Source of the DNA: Winogradskyella sp. KYW1333
GTDB taxonomy: Bacteria; Bacteroidota; Bacteroidia; Flavobacteriales; Flavobacteriaceae
Direction: 5' to 3'
Length of the DNA stretch: 64,000 bases
NCBI RefSeq assembly: GCF_003335675.1
Contig: NZ_QPHL01000016.1
Coordinates: 62,001-126,000, forward strand
Both the position numbers and the translations under genes were made by a program. Under the pieces are notes generated by a model. The model made no database searches, was not told the origin of the DNA, and saw nothing but the letters and a program-made list of their open reading frames with translations. Positions 36,972 to 45,894 of the stretch are shown here, piece after piece. How positions within the stretch are numbered: the stretch's first letter is position 1; each line of letters begins with the position of its first letter.

Positions 36972-39268
36972 GGTTAATATATGTCTTAGTCTTAATGTTA
37001 CTTCCTATACTAGCCTTTTCTCAAGAAGAGGCTTTTTCCATTGAGTTTAAAGATGTAGATTTAAACGAGGCAATAGGGGAAATTGAAGACATTTATAATG
37101 TTCTTTTTTCATATAAGGATGATTACCTTATTGGAAAAAAAGTAACGTTTATAAGAAAAAAAAGAACTCTGGAAGAAACATTGCATGAGCTTGAGAGTAT
37201 TTCCAAATTATTTTACGAGGTGATTTATAAGCGCTATATTATTGTAAGTGTGTCAAAGGATAGAGAAGGAAAAACTGAAGCACTAAAAAAAGTTTTAATA
37301 AGAAGTTATGTAGCGAAAGGGATAGAAAAAAATAGTGATGGAACATATAGGTTATATCCATCTCGTTTGGGTATTTTACCTGGTTTAATAGAACCAGATG
37401 TTTTAGAAAGTATTCAATTATTACCAGGTGTATTAAGTCCAAATGAAACTGCATCTGGTTTTTTTGTGAGAGGTGGATCTGCAGACCAGAACCGTTTAAT
37501 TTGGGATGGTATTAACATTTATCACAAAGGACATTTATTTGGAATGATATCACCGTTAAACCCAAATGTTCAATCCGATATTACATTTGTTAATAAAGGT
37601 TCTCATTCTCGATATGGTGAGCGATTATCTAGTGTAATAGATATAAGGTCTAGCTCAGCCATTAATAATGATATTAAAGCAGAAATGGGTTTTAATGGGC
37701 TAAATGTTGATGCTGTTTTAGAATTACCAATTATAAAAGATAAACTGAGTTTACAGGCATCTATTAGAAGTAGTTATGCCAACTTTTTAGAAACATTTAC
37801 ATTTAATCAATTGGCAGATAAGATTTTTGAAAACACAAAGATTATTGAAGATGAAGACAATGCCAATAATTTTTCATTTTTAGACTATAACGTTAAGTTG
37901 AATTACCAACTAAATTCTTCTAATAGTTTTTATGTAAGTGTGATTAATGTAGAGAATCTATTAGATTATGTTTCTAATGAAAAGGAAAGTACAACGAGTT
38001 TTAATGACAAACTATCAATTAAAAATACAGGTTATGGATTGGGTTGGGACTTTATTTGGAATGACAAATTAAAGCAAACTACCCAAGCTTTTTTTTCAGA
38101 TTATAAATTTGGTTATAACTATATTACCTCAGAGGAAAGTATACAGGTTTCTAATTTTGAAAAACGAAATACAATTTTTGATTCTGGTATCTCTACAGAG
38201 TTAAACTATAATACATTTAACGATACAGATTTTACCCTTGGATATCAATATACACTAAAAGATGTTGCTTATGCTTTTATTAATACGACAGACCTAGAAT
38301 TTATACTAGATACCGAGCAAAACCTAGTGCAAACCCATAGTGTATATGGAAACTTAAATTATAAAAATTCAAAATTATTTGATTTTTCATTTGGCTTAAG
38401 AGGTACATATTTCGCAGAACTAGATGCACTCAGATTTGAGCCAAGATTATTGGTTTTTAAAGAATTAAATCAGCGATTTAAAATTCAAGTAAGTGCTGAA
38501 ATTAAGAATCAAATTATAAGTGAAATTGATGAAACTGTTTTTAGTGATTTGTCTTTAGAGAATAGTGTATGGCGATTGTCTAATGGTAAGGATTTTCCGA
38601 TTATTAATGGTAAACATATTTCTGGAGGATTTATTTATACTCACAGTGCATTCAGTCTTGACGTAGACACCTATTATAAAAAACTGAATAATATCACAGC
38701 TTTATCTCTTGGTTTTTTAAACCCGGAAGGTACTAGTTTTAATTCAGGTAATCAGAATATATTTGGAGTTGACACTTTTATTAAAAAACGATTTAATGGT
38801 TTTAATTCTTGGATAAGCTATTCGTTTATTAGGTCTAGAAGTCAATTCAATAATCTTAATAAAAATAAGTCTTTTAAATCTAAATCTAATATTACTCATG
38901 CAATATCAACTGCGTTTAGTTATAAGGTAGGTGATTTTCAAATGGCCTTAGGCTGGAAATGGCAAACAGGTAGACCATATACATTAGCTGACGAAGGTAT
39001 TGAAGGTTTAGAGTTTAATCGAGGTATAAATACTGCTGAATTACCAGTTTATCATAGGTTAGATTTCTCATCTACATATAGTTTTAAAATGTCTAATCGA
39101 AATAAGTTAAGAGGGAAAATAGGTTTGTCTATTCGTAACTTATACAATAGAAATAATTTGATTTCTCGGGAATATCGTGGTAATAACAGTTTAAGTGATC
39201 CTGTTGAACTTGTCGAGCGTTATTCTATAGGAATTACTCCAAATATTATGTTTAGAATATATTGGTAA
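36968..39268 (+). CDS. TonB-dependent receptor with STN signalling domain
   Basis: Outer-membrane TonB-dependent transducer of 766 residues. Signal peptide about 1-18; STN domain (about 23-98) for contact with FecR; plug domain (about 135-235, LLPGVLSPNETASGFFVRGG, RLIWDGINIY); then a 22-strand-type barrel ending in an aromatic residue (RIYW), as outer-membrane proteins do. There is no SusD partner next to it, unlike polysaccharide-utilisation loci. The presumed output is the divergent lipoprotein instead. The ligand is unknown. Confidence 0.92.
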   Translation: MRLIYVLVLMLLPILAFSQEEAFSIEFKDVDLNEAIGEIEDIYNVLFSYKDDYLIGKKVTFIRKKRTLEETLHELESISKLFYEVIYKRYIIVSVSKDREGKTEALKKVLIRSYVAKGIEKNSDGTYRLYPSRLGILPGLIEPDVLESIQLLPGVLSPNETASGFFVRGGSADQNRLIWDGINIYHKGHLFGMISPLNPNVQSDITFVNKGSHSRYGERLSSVIDIRSSSAINNDIKAEMGFNGLNVDAVLELPIIKDKLSLQASIRSSYANFLETFTFNQLADKIFENTKIIEDEDNANNFSFLDYNVKLNYQLNSSNSFYVSVINVENLLDYVSNEKESTTSFNDKLSIKNTGYGLGWDFIWNDKLKQTTQAFFSDYKFGYNYITSEESIQVSNFEKRNTIFDSGISTELNYNTFNDTDFTLGYQYTLKDVAYAFINTTDLEFILDTEQNLVQTHSVYGNLNYKNSKLFDFSFGLRGTYFAELDALRFEPRLLVFKELNQRFKIQVSAEIKNQIISEIDETVFSDLSLENSVWRLSNGKDFPIINGKHISGGFIYTHSAFSLDVDTYYKKLNNITALSLGFLNPEGTSFNSGNQNIFGVDTFIKKRFNGFNSWISYSFIRSRSQFNNLNKNKSFKSKSNITHAISTAFSYKVGDFQMALGWKWQTGRPYTLADEGIEGLEFNRGINTAELPVYHRLDFSSTYSFKMSNRNKLRGKIGLSIRNLYNRNNLISREYRGNNSLSDPVELVERYSIGITPNIMFRIYW

Positions 39269-39287
39269 AATAGGTTAATATTATTTA

Positions 39288-39890
39288 CTAGTTTCCTTCA
39301 AAGCCTTTAAAAGATGCACTTTCAATAGAGGACATGTCTTCTTTATTGAAGACTTTTTTTACAGTTTTTAGTAAGATTATGAGATCATTCTTGAAACTCA
39401 AATTATCAACATACCAAACATCCAGAGTAAATTTTTCTTGCCACGACAAAGATGTACGTCCATGAACTTGGGCCCAGCCAGTGATACCTGGTTTCACCAA
39501 ATGTCTTCTTGCTTGTTCCTGATTATAAAGTGGAAGATAATCTGTTAAAAGTGGTCTTGGACCAATGATTGACATATCGCCTTTTAAAACATTGACTAAT
39601 TGCAACAGTTCATCTAAGGAAGTCTTTCTAATAAATGCCCCAATTTTTGTAATACGTTCCTCTTGATTGCGCAATATACTTTCATTAATTTTTGGGTCTC
39701 TCATGGTCTTAAACTTTATGATGGTAAATATTTTTGAATTCTTACCAGGTCTTTTTTGGAAGAAAAACGGTTTACCATTATTGGCAAATATCAACAGAGT
39801 TATTAAAACAATAATCAATGGAGATAATACAATTAATGCCATTAGAGCTATTAGAATGTCTAAAATTCTCTTGAAAAAGTTTTTATACAT
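39288..39890 (-). CDS. Undecaprenyl-phosphate sugar-1-phosphate transferase (PglC/WcaJ-like)
   Basis: Short monotopic phosphoglycosyl transferase of 200 residues, the enzyme that starts O-glycan or surface polysaccharide assembly on undecaprenyl phosphate. Hydrophobic helix about 10-33; signature motifs KFKTMRDP (about 63-70), KTSLDELLQLVNVLKGDMS (about 93-111), GPRPLL (about 114-119) and PGITGWAQVHGR (about 138-149). The single-domain length is like PglC. It is convergent with the TonB receptor gene. No other glycan cluster genes are directly beside it. Confidence 0.92.
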   Translation of the reverse strand: MYKNFFKRILDILIALMALIVLSPLIIVLITLLIFANNGKPFFFQKRPGKNSKIFTIIKFKTMRDPKINESILRNQEERITKIGAFIRKTSLDELLQLVNVLKGDMSIIGPRPLLTDYLPLYNQEQARRHLVKPGITGWAQVHGRTSLSWQEKFTLDVWYVDNLSFKNDLIILLKTVKKVFNKEDMSSIESASFKGFEGN

Positions 39891-40057
39891 ACATAAATCA
39901 TTTATTAATTTCTATCTACACGAGATAATAATCTTGTAAGTTTCTGTAAACCATTAAAAACTTAACTTGATAAATTTAATGCTGAAATTTAAAACCGACT
40001 ACATGCGCTACTAATATTAATATTGTAATATAGTAGTATAATGAGAAAAATAAATTA

Positions 40058-40549
40058 TCAAGGAAATTGTTGAAACTTCTTATATCTGTCTGGTACAGGG
40101 AATTCTGGTGTAACACCATGCCAAAACATATTGATAATCCACCATCTGTCTTGGTAATAAGCCAATTGAATACTTTTTACATCTTGTTTGTAGGGTTTAT
40201 TATTTGCCATATCTTCCTTACTATGGAAAGCCTCACAATGACTAAAGGCATGACCAATATTCCCATAAGTTTCAACAACTCTACCTAATTCTCTTTCGTA
40301 AAATGCTGTTTCTCGAGTATTATTGAACCAAAATCCAATACGTTCAATATAATCATTCGGGTGAATCCATTGAGGTCTAAAGTTTTTATTTATATCATAT
40401 TCATAACCAATTTTCATCCCTTGAGGGTGAAATAAATATTTCATAAAATCCCAATCTCTTTTTTCACCTGGTTCTCCACCAAGGCAAGCATAAAATGCTG
40501 TTATTAAATCATCTATGGTTTGAACTTTTTCTAAATACTCTTTTTTCAT
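40058..40549 (-). CDS. NTF2-like / SnoaL-like fold protein
   Basis: A 163-residue cytoplasmic protein with the pattern of the NTF2-like (SnoaL-like) alpha+beta barrel: N-terminal helices (TIDDLITAFYACLGG), LFHPQGM, and C-terminal strands ending in QDRWWIINMFWHG. I start it at ATG 40547-40549 (MKKEYLEKV); the frame stays open to 40612 but the extra residues look unstructured. Family members are enzymes, or carriers of unknown substrate. No operon partner. Confidence 0.75.
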   Translation of the reverse strand: MKKEYLEKVQTIDDLITAFYACLGGEPGEKRDWDFMKYLFHPQGMKIGYEYDINKNFRPQWIHPNDYIERIGFWFNNTRETAFYERELGRVVETYGNIGHAFSHCEAFHSKEDMANNKPYKQDVKSIQLAYYQDRWWIINMFWHGVTPEFPVPDRYKKFQQFP

Positions 40550-40958
40550 TATTGGTTTAGTTTTATTTAAATCCTTTTTTATTTTCTGTAACTTGAAACA
40601 AATAAAAAACAATTATTTCAAAAAGTTCTATTTCTGATTAATTTTTGTGGTTATTTACATATTTGTGCGGCTAATGGTAAAATCTAGACATTTATTCATT
40701 TAGAGTTTTAGTATTTGTTATTGTGTAGTACCATTAAGAGGAAGGCCAGGTACTTGACATCCTTTTAATAGCCTTTAATCATTACATACATTTTTGATCG
40801 ATAATTCGAAATTGTTAATCTAGGTACTTGTGCATTCGATATAGTTTCTCTTATCCAACGGCTCATAATCAATGAGAAATTTTCTTACATTTGCGCCAAT
40901 TAATATTAAGTCCGCCCTCTTAAAATGGGTGATATACTTGAAGAAATTTTAAATTCAA
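40550..40958. other. Intergenic region, no clear gene
   Basis: About 410 bases. It contains a candidate -7 element (see 40886) for the epimerase gene. A 33-codon minus-strand open frame (40765-40866) looks weakly protein-like but has no recognisable match. The 9-mer AGGTACTTG occurs twice. I see no RNA gene or terminator. Confidence 0.5.
40886..40893 (+). promoter_or_regulatory. Candidate -7 element for the epimerase gene
   Basis: TACATTTG fits the Bacteroidota -7 consensus TAnnTTTG and is followed by CGCC, as in many flavobacterial start regions. It lies 66 bases before the ATG at 40959. No clear -33 TTG. Confidence 0.35.
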
Positions 40959-41789
40959 ATGAGAATACTAATTATTGGAGGAAATTCGAGCGTTTCAAGG
41001 TACTTACAGCCATTATTTTCTGAAAATTATGAGATAATTACAGTTGGTCGTAGAGATTGTGATATCAATTTGGATGCAAAAAGATCGTTATCAGATCAGT
41101 TACCCAAACATGTGGATATTGTAATTCATACAGCTGCTGCATTTGGTAGGAATACAGCAGAGGAAATATATGAAACAGAAAAGTATAATGTATTGGATAC
41201 AATGGAATTGTGTTTTCAGTTGAAAAAAATGAATGTGAAGCACTTTATTTTTATATCTAGCATATTTGTTCATTTGGAGGATTCATCACCACTCCACAGT
41301 ATATATGATATTTCTAAAAGACATGCAGAAGAAATTATAAATTATTGTTTAGAAAGAGATGAAATACCATTCACTATTTTAAGGCCTTCTCAGTTGTATG
41401 GTAATGATCCGTCGTTCATAAAACATCATCCATTTCTTTATCAAATTGTAGAAATGGCCTCTAAAGGTCAACCAATTTCTTTATTTGGAAAGTTTGGAGG
41501 TAGTGCTAATTATCTTCATATAAAGGACTTTACAGAAGTGATTTATAGGGTTGTAAAAAATAATGTATATGGTGTATATGACTGTACTACAGTGACGCCA
41601 AATACGTATTTAGAGATTGCTCGTAACGTTTATGAATTAACGAACAATTCTGTTAATATTGAATTTGTAAAAGACAGAAAAGAATCAGGTCAAGGATTTA
41701 AATACGATGATGATATTTATAAAAAGGTTAACTATTATCCCAAATGGTCTATAAAAGACGGTTTGTCTGACATTCTTAATGTAAATTAA
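40959..41789 (+). CDS. NAD-dependent epimerase/dehydratase (extended SDR)
   Basis: Sugar-nucleotide or sterol-type extended short-chain dehydrogenase/reductase of 276 residues. The N-terminus ILIIGGNSSVSRYL is a variant of the glycine-rich NAD-binding turn (one glycine of the usual GxxGxxG is replaced). The catalytic pair Y-x-x-x-K is YDISK (about 121-125), with an upstream Ser in ISSIF. RPSQLYGN is also typical. No sugar-biosynthesis cluster surrounds it except the nearby sugar transferase gene, so the substrate is unknown. Confidence 0.88.
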   Translation: MRILIIGGNSSVSRYLQPLFSENYEIITVGRRDCDINLDAKRSLSDQLPKHVDIVIHTAAAFGRNTAEEIYETEKYNVLDTMELCFQLKKMNVKHFIFISSIFVHLEDSSPLHSIYDISKRHAEEIINYCLERDEIPFTILRPSQLYGNDPSFIKHHPFLYQIVEMASKGQPISLFGKFGGSANYLHIKDFTEVIYRVVKNNVYGVYDCTTVTPNTYLEIARNVYELTNNSVNIEFVKDRKESGQGFKYDDDIYKKVNYYPKWSIKDGLSDILNVN

Positions 41790-41808
41790 GCTGGATAAAA
41801 AAACATTA

Positions 41809-41928
41809 TCATTTATTACTGCCTAAAACTACAGCATTTTTTGCTATTTTATTATCAGGAGTTTGTTAAGTACCAAACCCGATAGAAGGTATTTGTGTAT
41901 CATTATTTATTTTGAAAGTTTGATTCAT
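41809..41928 (-). pseudogene. Truncated aldo/keto reductase N-terminus with internal stop
   Basis: The minus strand from ATG 41926-41928 reads MNQTFKINNDTQIPSIGFGT, then a TAA at 41866-41868, then QTPDNKIAKNAVVLGSNK and a TGA at 41809-41811. This is the start of an aldo/keto reductase, where IPSIGFGTWQTPDG is the usual sequence; the stop replaces the tryptophan codon. The other roughly 250 residues are absent, and the fragment runs into the 3' end of the epimerase gene. A dead remnant after deletion. Confidence 0.75.
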
Positions 41929-42061
41929 ATTTTTTAATATTTAGATCCTGAGAATTTAAATATTATTGATTGATGTAGTTTAAAATTAATTAATTCGGAT
42001 GAAATAAATATTCAGTAGAGCAATCAAAATTTAACCGAATCTTAGCTTGAGGTAAAGAATA

Positions 42062-44293
42062 TTATGTCGTTTTCGTATCTAATAGCGTAGCTAATTCTTT
42101 GGCATAATCTATAAACGCTATAGTCTCATCTGTACGTGCCAATTTGATTTTATCAAAAATAATTATTGCCTCTCCATTACTTTCTAAATGATAAATCTGA
42201 TTATTCTCAAAAAATCGAACTATTTCATCCGTAAAAAATGACCTAATCTCAGATTCATTATTTCCCATGAGTAGGAATTTATTCGAAAAATCTGGATACA
42301 TCTCAAAATCAATGTCTTTGTAACCTGTGAAAGCCATAACGCGGTCAAATAATTTTTCTAGTACCGCTTCTTTTTCCATTGTGAAAACCGGAATTTTTTT
42401 ATTCAATTTTAGAATCATGAGCGTTGTGTTAAATGTCTCAGCTGTAAAAGCTTGACCTTCATTAAAAGTTACATCTGCAATTTCCCACGATACATTTAAA
42501 TCTTCAAATGTTCCTTTGAGACAATTGTATTTACGTTCAATTGGTCTTATTTCAAAAAAGTGGAACTTCTTTAAATAAATTGTATTCCAATCAACCAGAC
42601 TAGAATATTCATAATCTTTTTCAGTTGCTAAATTTCTTAATCGTTTTTGCCTTTGAGACAATTTAACTGTTGAACTGGTTAAACTAAGTTTTAAAGCTCT
42701 ATTATATGTAGATGACGAAACATGCGAATCCAATCCTGTTATAAACACCCTACCACCTGTTGATTTTTGTATCTTGAGGTATTCTACTAAATAGTCCATA
42801 TAGGTCATGCCTACTAATCTTGTATCTGATAAATCAATATTAACATCTGCTCCTGCCGGAATTTGTGCTACCAGTTTATCCACTTTTAAAATTCCCAAGA
42901 AATTCGCAATACCCCTAATCTTTAAATCAAAACTACCATCTGGACGTTTCATTAATTTTGTACGCGATTTATAAACCATCTTAAAAAACTGTGGGATGGG
43001 CACATTAGCAAGTAACATATGGGTTACTAATGCTAATAATAAACCACCAATTAAACCAACTAATAAATTAGTATATAAGGTTAAAATCATTGTAGCGATA
43101 AAGAAAACGAGTTGCTCCGTTCCTTGATTATACACTTGTTTAAAGACGGCGGGTGATGCCAATTTAAAACCTGTATATACAAGTAGAACAGCAAAAGCAC
43201 ATAATGGTACTTGTCTCATTATTGGACTCAATACTACTATAAAAAGTAACAACAAAAGACCTTGATACATATTAGACCATTTAGTTTTTGCACCATTGTG
43301 AATATTAACAGTACTTCTTATAATCACAGCAATGATTGGCAAACCTCCAATTAATCCAGCAATCATTGTACTAAACCCAATACCTGTTAAATCCTTATTT
43401 AAATCTGTTTTTCGTCTATATGGATCTATTTTATCAACTGCTTTTGCAATAGCTAAGGATTCTATACTTGTTATGATCAAAATTGAAAATACGGTCGTCC
43501 AGAATTCAATGGTATTAATTTTCCCAAAGTTGGGATGCATTATGGAATCCACAATAGTATCTGGTATATCCAACAATAAATAAGGTCCTACTTCATAGGA
43601 TCTACCTAGAAATGAAAGCGTTTGTTGGTCAAAGAAATTGAATACATAAACAAGAGGAATAGAAAGTGCTATGACCCACATTGGTGCAGGTAGTAGATGA
43701 AAAAATCTATAACTGATTTTTGAATGAAACAATAATAATAGTAATCCAGACAAAGCAATAATAAGCACGAATGGATTAGCTTGAGGCAACAATAAAACAG
43801 CATCAATAAGGTTTTGTATAATACTCGGACTATCAGAATGCGTGCCCATTGCCACGTGGATCTGTTTTGCGAAAATGATAATACCAATAGCAGCTAGTAT
43901 GCCATGAATCACGGAACTATGGAAAATATCCGCTAATCGACCTAACTTTAATATTCCCAATAGCATTTGTATCGCACCAGAAACAACCACTGCAGCCAAA
44001 ACGTAATTAAATGCCTGACCTTTTCCGTCATCCATTAATACAATACCTAAGAGAATAACCCCAATAACTCCTTTAGCTGGTCCGTTTACTGAAATATGAC
44101 CTCCTCGATAGAGTGTAGTAACCACACCACCAATAACTGCTGAAAAGATACCAGACATTGCTGGTGCTCCTGCTGCTAATGCAATACCTAACGAAAGGGG
44201 TAATGCAATGAGTGCTACACTCACCGCTGCGATTAAATCGCTTTGCCAATTCTCAAGAAGTCCCTTAAAACCCGTTTTGGGAGTGTTTTCCAT
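42062..44293 (-). CDS. SulP family anion transporter with STAS domain and long C-terminal extension
   Basis: Inner-membrane SulP (SLC26-type) transporter or exchanger for sulfate, bicarbonate or related anions, 743 residues. About 11-14 hydrophobic helices span residues 15-440, with GIFSAVIGGVVTTLYRGG and VNGPAKGVIGV near the first helices. A STAS domain follows at about 455-550. Residues about 560-743 form an extra region with no helix, not part of ordinary SulP proteins of about 550 residues. It may be a regulatory domain. Ion specificity cannot be stated. Single gene; no carbonic anhydrase beside it. Confidence 0.9.
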   Translation of the reverse strand: MENTPKTGFKGLLENWQSDLIAAVSVALIALPLSLGIALAAGAPAMSGIFSAVIGGVVTTLYRGGHISVNGPAKGVIGVILLGIVLMDDGKGQAFNYVLAAVVVSGAIQMLLGILKLGRLADIFHSSVIHGILAAIGIIIFAKQIHVAMGTHSDSPSIIQNLIDAVLLLPQANPFVLIIALSGLLLLLFHSKISYRFFHLLPAPMWVIALSIPLVYVFNFFDQQTLSFLGRSYEVGPYLLLDIPDTIVDSIMHPNFGKINTIEFWTTVFSILIITSIESLAIAKAVDKIDPYRRKTDLNKDLTGIGFSTMIAGLIGGLPIIAVIIRSTVNIHNGAKTKWSNMYQGLLLLLFIVVLSPIMRQVPLCAFAVLLVYTGFKLASPAVFKQVYNQGTEQLVFFIATMILTLYTNLLVGLIGGLLLALVTHMLLANVPIPQFFKMVYKSRTKLMKRPDGSFDLKIRGIANFLGILKVDKLVAQIPAGADVNIDLSDTRLVGMTYMDYLVEYLKIQKSTGGRVFITGLDSHVSSSTYNRALKLSLTSSTVKLSQRQKRLRNLATEKDYEYSSLVDWNTIYLKKFHFFEIRPIERKYNCLKGTFEDLNVSWEIADVTFNEGQAFTAETFNTTLMILKLNKKIPVFTMEKEAVLEKLFDRVMAFTGYKDIDFEMYPDFSNKFLLMGNNESEIRSFFTDEIVRFFENNQIYHLESNGEAIIIFDKIKLARTDETIAFIDYAKELATLLDTKTT

Positions 44294-44461
44294 TTATTTA
44301 AATATCAAATGGGTTATTAATCTTTACCCAACCAACAAACGAAGTAAATATATGGAATTATAAACGTTATTGGCATGTACTTGTTAATTTCTCTGGGTGC
44401 TATTATGATATTTATTAATTAATATCACTATAATTAAAGGTATTATATATTTTGTAGCGAG

Positions 44462-44590
44462 TCAATATGATTTGATTTTACCAATTACATCTAATAGATT
44501 CAATGCTTTATTCTGGATTGAAATTCCTTCTGAATTCATTTTGACATAAATATTTCTGTAAGACACCAAGGATTTTGAGTATTCATCTTC
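44462..44590 (-). pseudogene. Possible C-terminal gene remnant, family unknown
   Basis: A 42-codon open stretch on the minus strand without a start codon near its beginning, ending at TGA 44462-44464. The translation (DEYSKSLVSYRN, NSEGISIQNKALNLLDVIG) has ordinary protein composition. It lies in an otherwise noncoding gap, like the fragments at 33574 and 41809. Chance cannot be excluded for such a short stretch. Confidence 0.25.
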
Positions 44591-44663
44591 CTAAGAAGGA
44601 ATAGGGCAAACAACGACTTCAAAGAACAATTAAAGTTTCATAGTTGGTTAAGGTTTAATAACA

Positions 44664-44688
44664 AAAAAGAAGGCTTCAGCCCTCTTTT
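44664..44688 (-). terminator. Rho-independent terminator after yebC
   Basis: On the minus strand AAAAGAGGGCT pairs with AGCCTTCTTTT, with one G-T wobble, followed by TTTTTT. It begins 22 bases after the yebC stop. Confidence 0.75.
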
Positions 44689-44710
44689 AAATTTATATGT
44701 AATGAAGTAA

Positions 44711-45457
44711 TTACTCCGTAATCTCTTCCATGGTATGATATACGTTCTGCACATCATCATCTTCTTCTAGTTTTTCTATAAGTTTTTCAACATCTTCCAT
44801 TTGTTCAGGTGTTAATGTCTTAGTGACTTGAGGTATTCGTTCAAAACCAGATGAAATAATTTCAATATTATTATCTTCTAAATACGATTGTATGCTACCA
44901 AAACTTTCAAATGGTGCATAGATCATTACGCTGGTTTGCTCGTTTCCATTTGCATCTTCATCAGAATCCTCAAAAATTTCTTCTACACCAAAATCTATTA
45001 GCTCCAGCTCTAATTCTTCAAGATCTAATCCGTCTCCCTTAATTTTAAAATTACAAGTATGGTCAAACATAAAAACTACTGAGCCCTGAGTACCTAAACT
45101 GCCATCACACTTATTAAAATAAGAGCGTACATTAGCAACCGTACGTGTATTGTTGTCTGTTGCCGTCTCTATGAGTATGGCAATACCATGTTGCGCATAA
45201 CCTTCAAAAAGTACTTCCTTATAATCTCCCTGATTTTTGTCACTGGCACGTTTTATAGCACGCTCAATATTATCCTTGGGCATATTAACCGATTTGGCAT
45301 TCTGTATAACAGCTCTTAAACGTGAGTTACTATCTGGGTCTGGTCCTCCTTCTTTTACAGCCATAACAATGTCTTTACCAATTCTGGTAAAGGCCTTACT
45401 CATTGCTGACCAACGTTTCATTTTTCTTGCTTTTCTAAACTCAAAAGCTCTTCCCAT
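44711..45457 (-). CDS. yebC: YebC/PmpR family transcriptional/translational regulator
   Basis: Conserved YebC-type protein of 248 residues. The N-terminus MGRAFEFRKARKMKRWSAM and the segments SRLRAVIQNAKSVNMPKDNI (about 44-63) and EGYAQHGIAILIETATDNNT (about 84-103) identify the family; the C-terminal acidic region (LEDNNIEIISSGFERIP) is typical. It is described as a DNA-binding regulator and, in recent work, as a ribosome-associated factor for difficult proline stretches. Single gene with its own terminator. Confidence 0.95.
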   Translation of the reverse strand: MGRAFEFRKARKMKRWSAMSKAFTRIGKDIVMAVKEGGPDPDSNSRLRAVIQNAKSVNMPKDNIERAIKRASDKNQGDYKEVLFEGYAQHGIAILIETATDNNTRTVANVRSYFNKCDGSLGTQGSVVFMFDHTCNFKIKGDGLDLEELELELIDFGVEEIFEDSDEDANGNEQTSVMIYAPFESFGSIQSYLEDNNIEIISSGFERIPQVTKTLTPEQMEDVEKLIEKLEEDDDVQNVYHTMEEITE

Positions 45458-45556
45458 AGGATATGTCTTATTTTAGTGTGAATTATTAAAGGCTCAAATA
45501 TAACGGTTTTCTAATTTTTTTTGAAGGTTGAAAACCGACGAATTTAAATTGCCGAT

Positions 45557-45844
45557 TTATTCTTCAACCTCTACAATAGCTTCAATAGCTGATGCAAGAT
45601 TAAAGTCCTTTTGTGTAACTCCACCAGCGTCATGAGTGGAAAGAGAGATTTTTAAAACGTTGTACACGTTAGTCCAATCTGGATGATGGTTCTGTGCCTC
45701 GCACTCAAATGCTATTCTACTCATGGCACTGAAACAATCCTTAAAATTATCAAACTCAAACTCGGCATGAATGGCATTTTTATGAAATGCCCAATCTGGG
45801 AAATGTAGTAACTTTTTTTCTATGGTAGAATCGTCTAGTTTCAT
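45557..45844 (-). CDS. 4a-hydroxytetrahydrobiopterin dehydratase (PCD/DCoH)
   Basis: Pterin-4a-carbinolamine dehydratase of 95 residues. The signature is EAQNHHPDW with H53, H54 and P55. It dehydrates hydroxy-tetrahydropterin during cofactor recycling with aromatic amino acid hydroxylases. I start it at ATG 45842-45844 (MKLDDSTIEKK); a longer frame reaches 45892 but adds a basic leader unlike the family. It follows the SDR gene by about 50 bases on the same strand. No aromatic hydroxylase is in the window. Confidence 0.92.
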   Translation of the reverse strand: MKLDDSTIEKKLLHFPDWAFHKNAIHAEFEFDNFKDCFSAMSRIAFECEAQNHHPDWTNVYNVLKISLSTHDAGGVTQKDFNLASAIEAIVEVEE

Positions 45845-45894
45845 ATACTTTTTCTTTATCTGAAAATTACTAAATAACTTGCTCCATAACAAAC

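Larger units (their letters stand above)
44294..44710. other. Intergenic region with yebC terminator and a gene remnant
   Basis: About 417 bases between SulP and yebC. It holds the terminator at 44664-44688 and a weakly coding-like minus-strand fragment at 44462-44590; the rest is AT-rich with no visible feature. Confidence 0.5.

Noticed and set aside
40749-40832. Direct repeat AGGTACTTG (two copies)
   Set aside because: Nine bases in an AT-rich gap, not flanking any element; probably chance.
40765-40866. 33-codon minus-strand frame with SRWIRET, vaguely like a recombinase tail
   Set aside because: Too short, no active residues, and no second half in any frame that I could recognise. Mentioned only as part of the gap.
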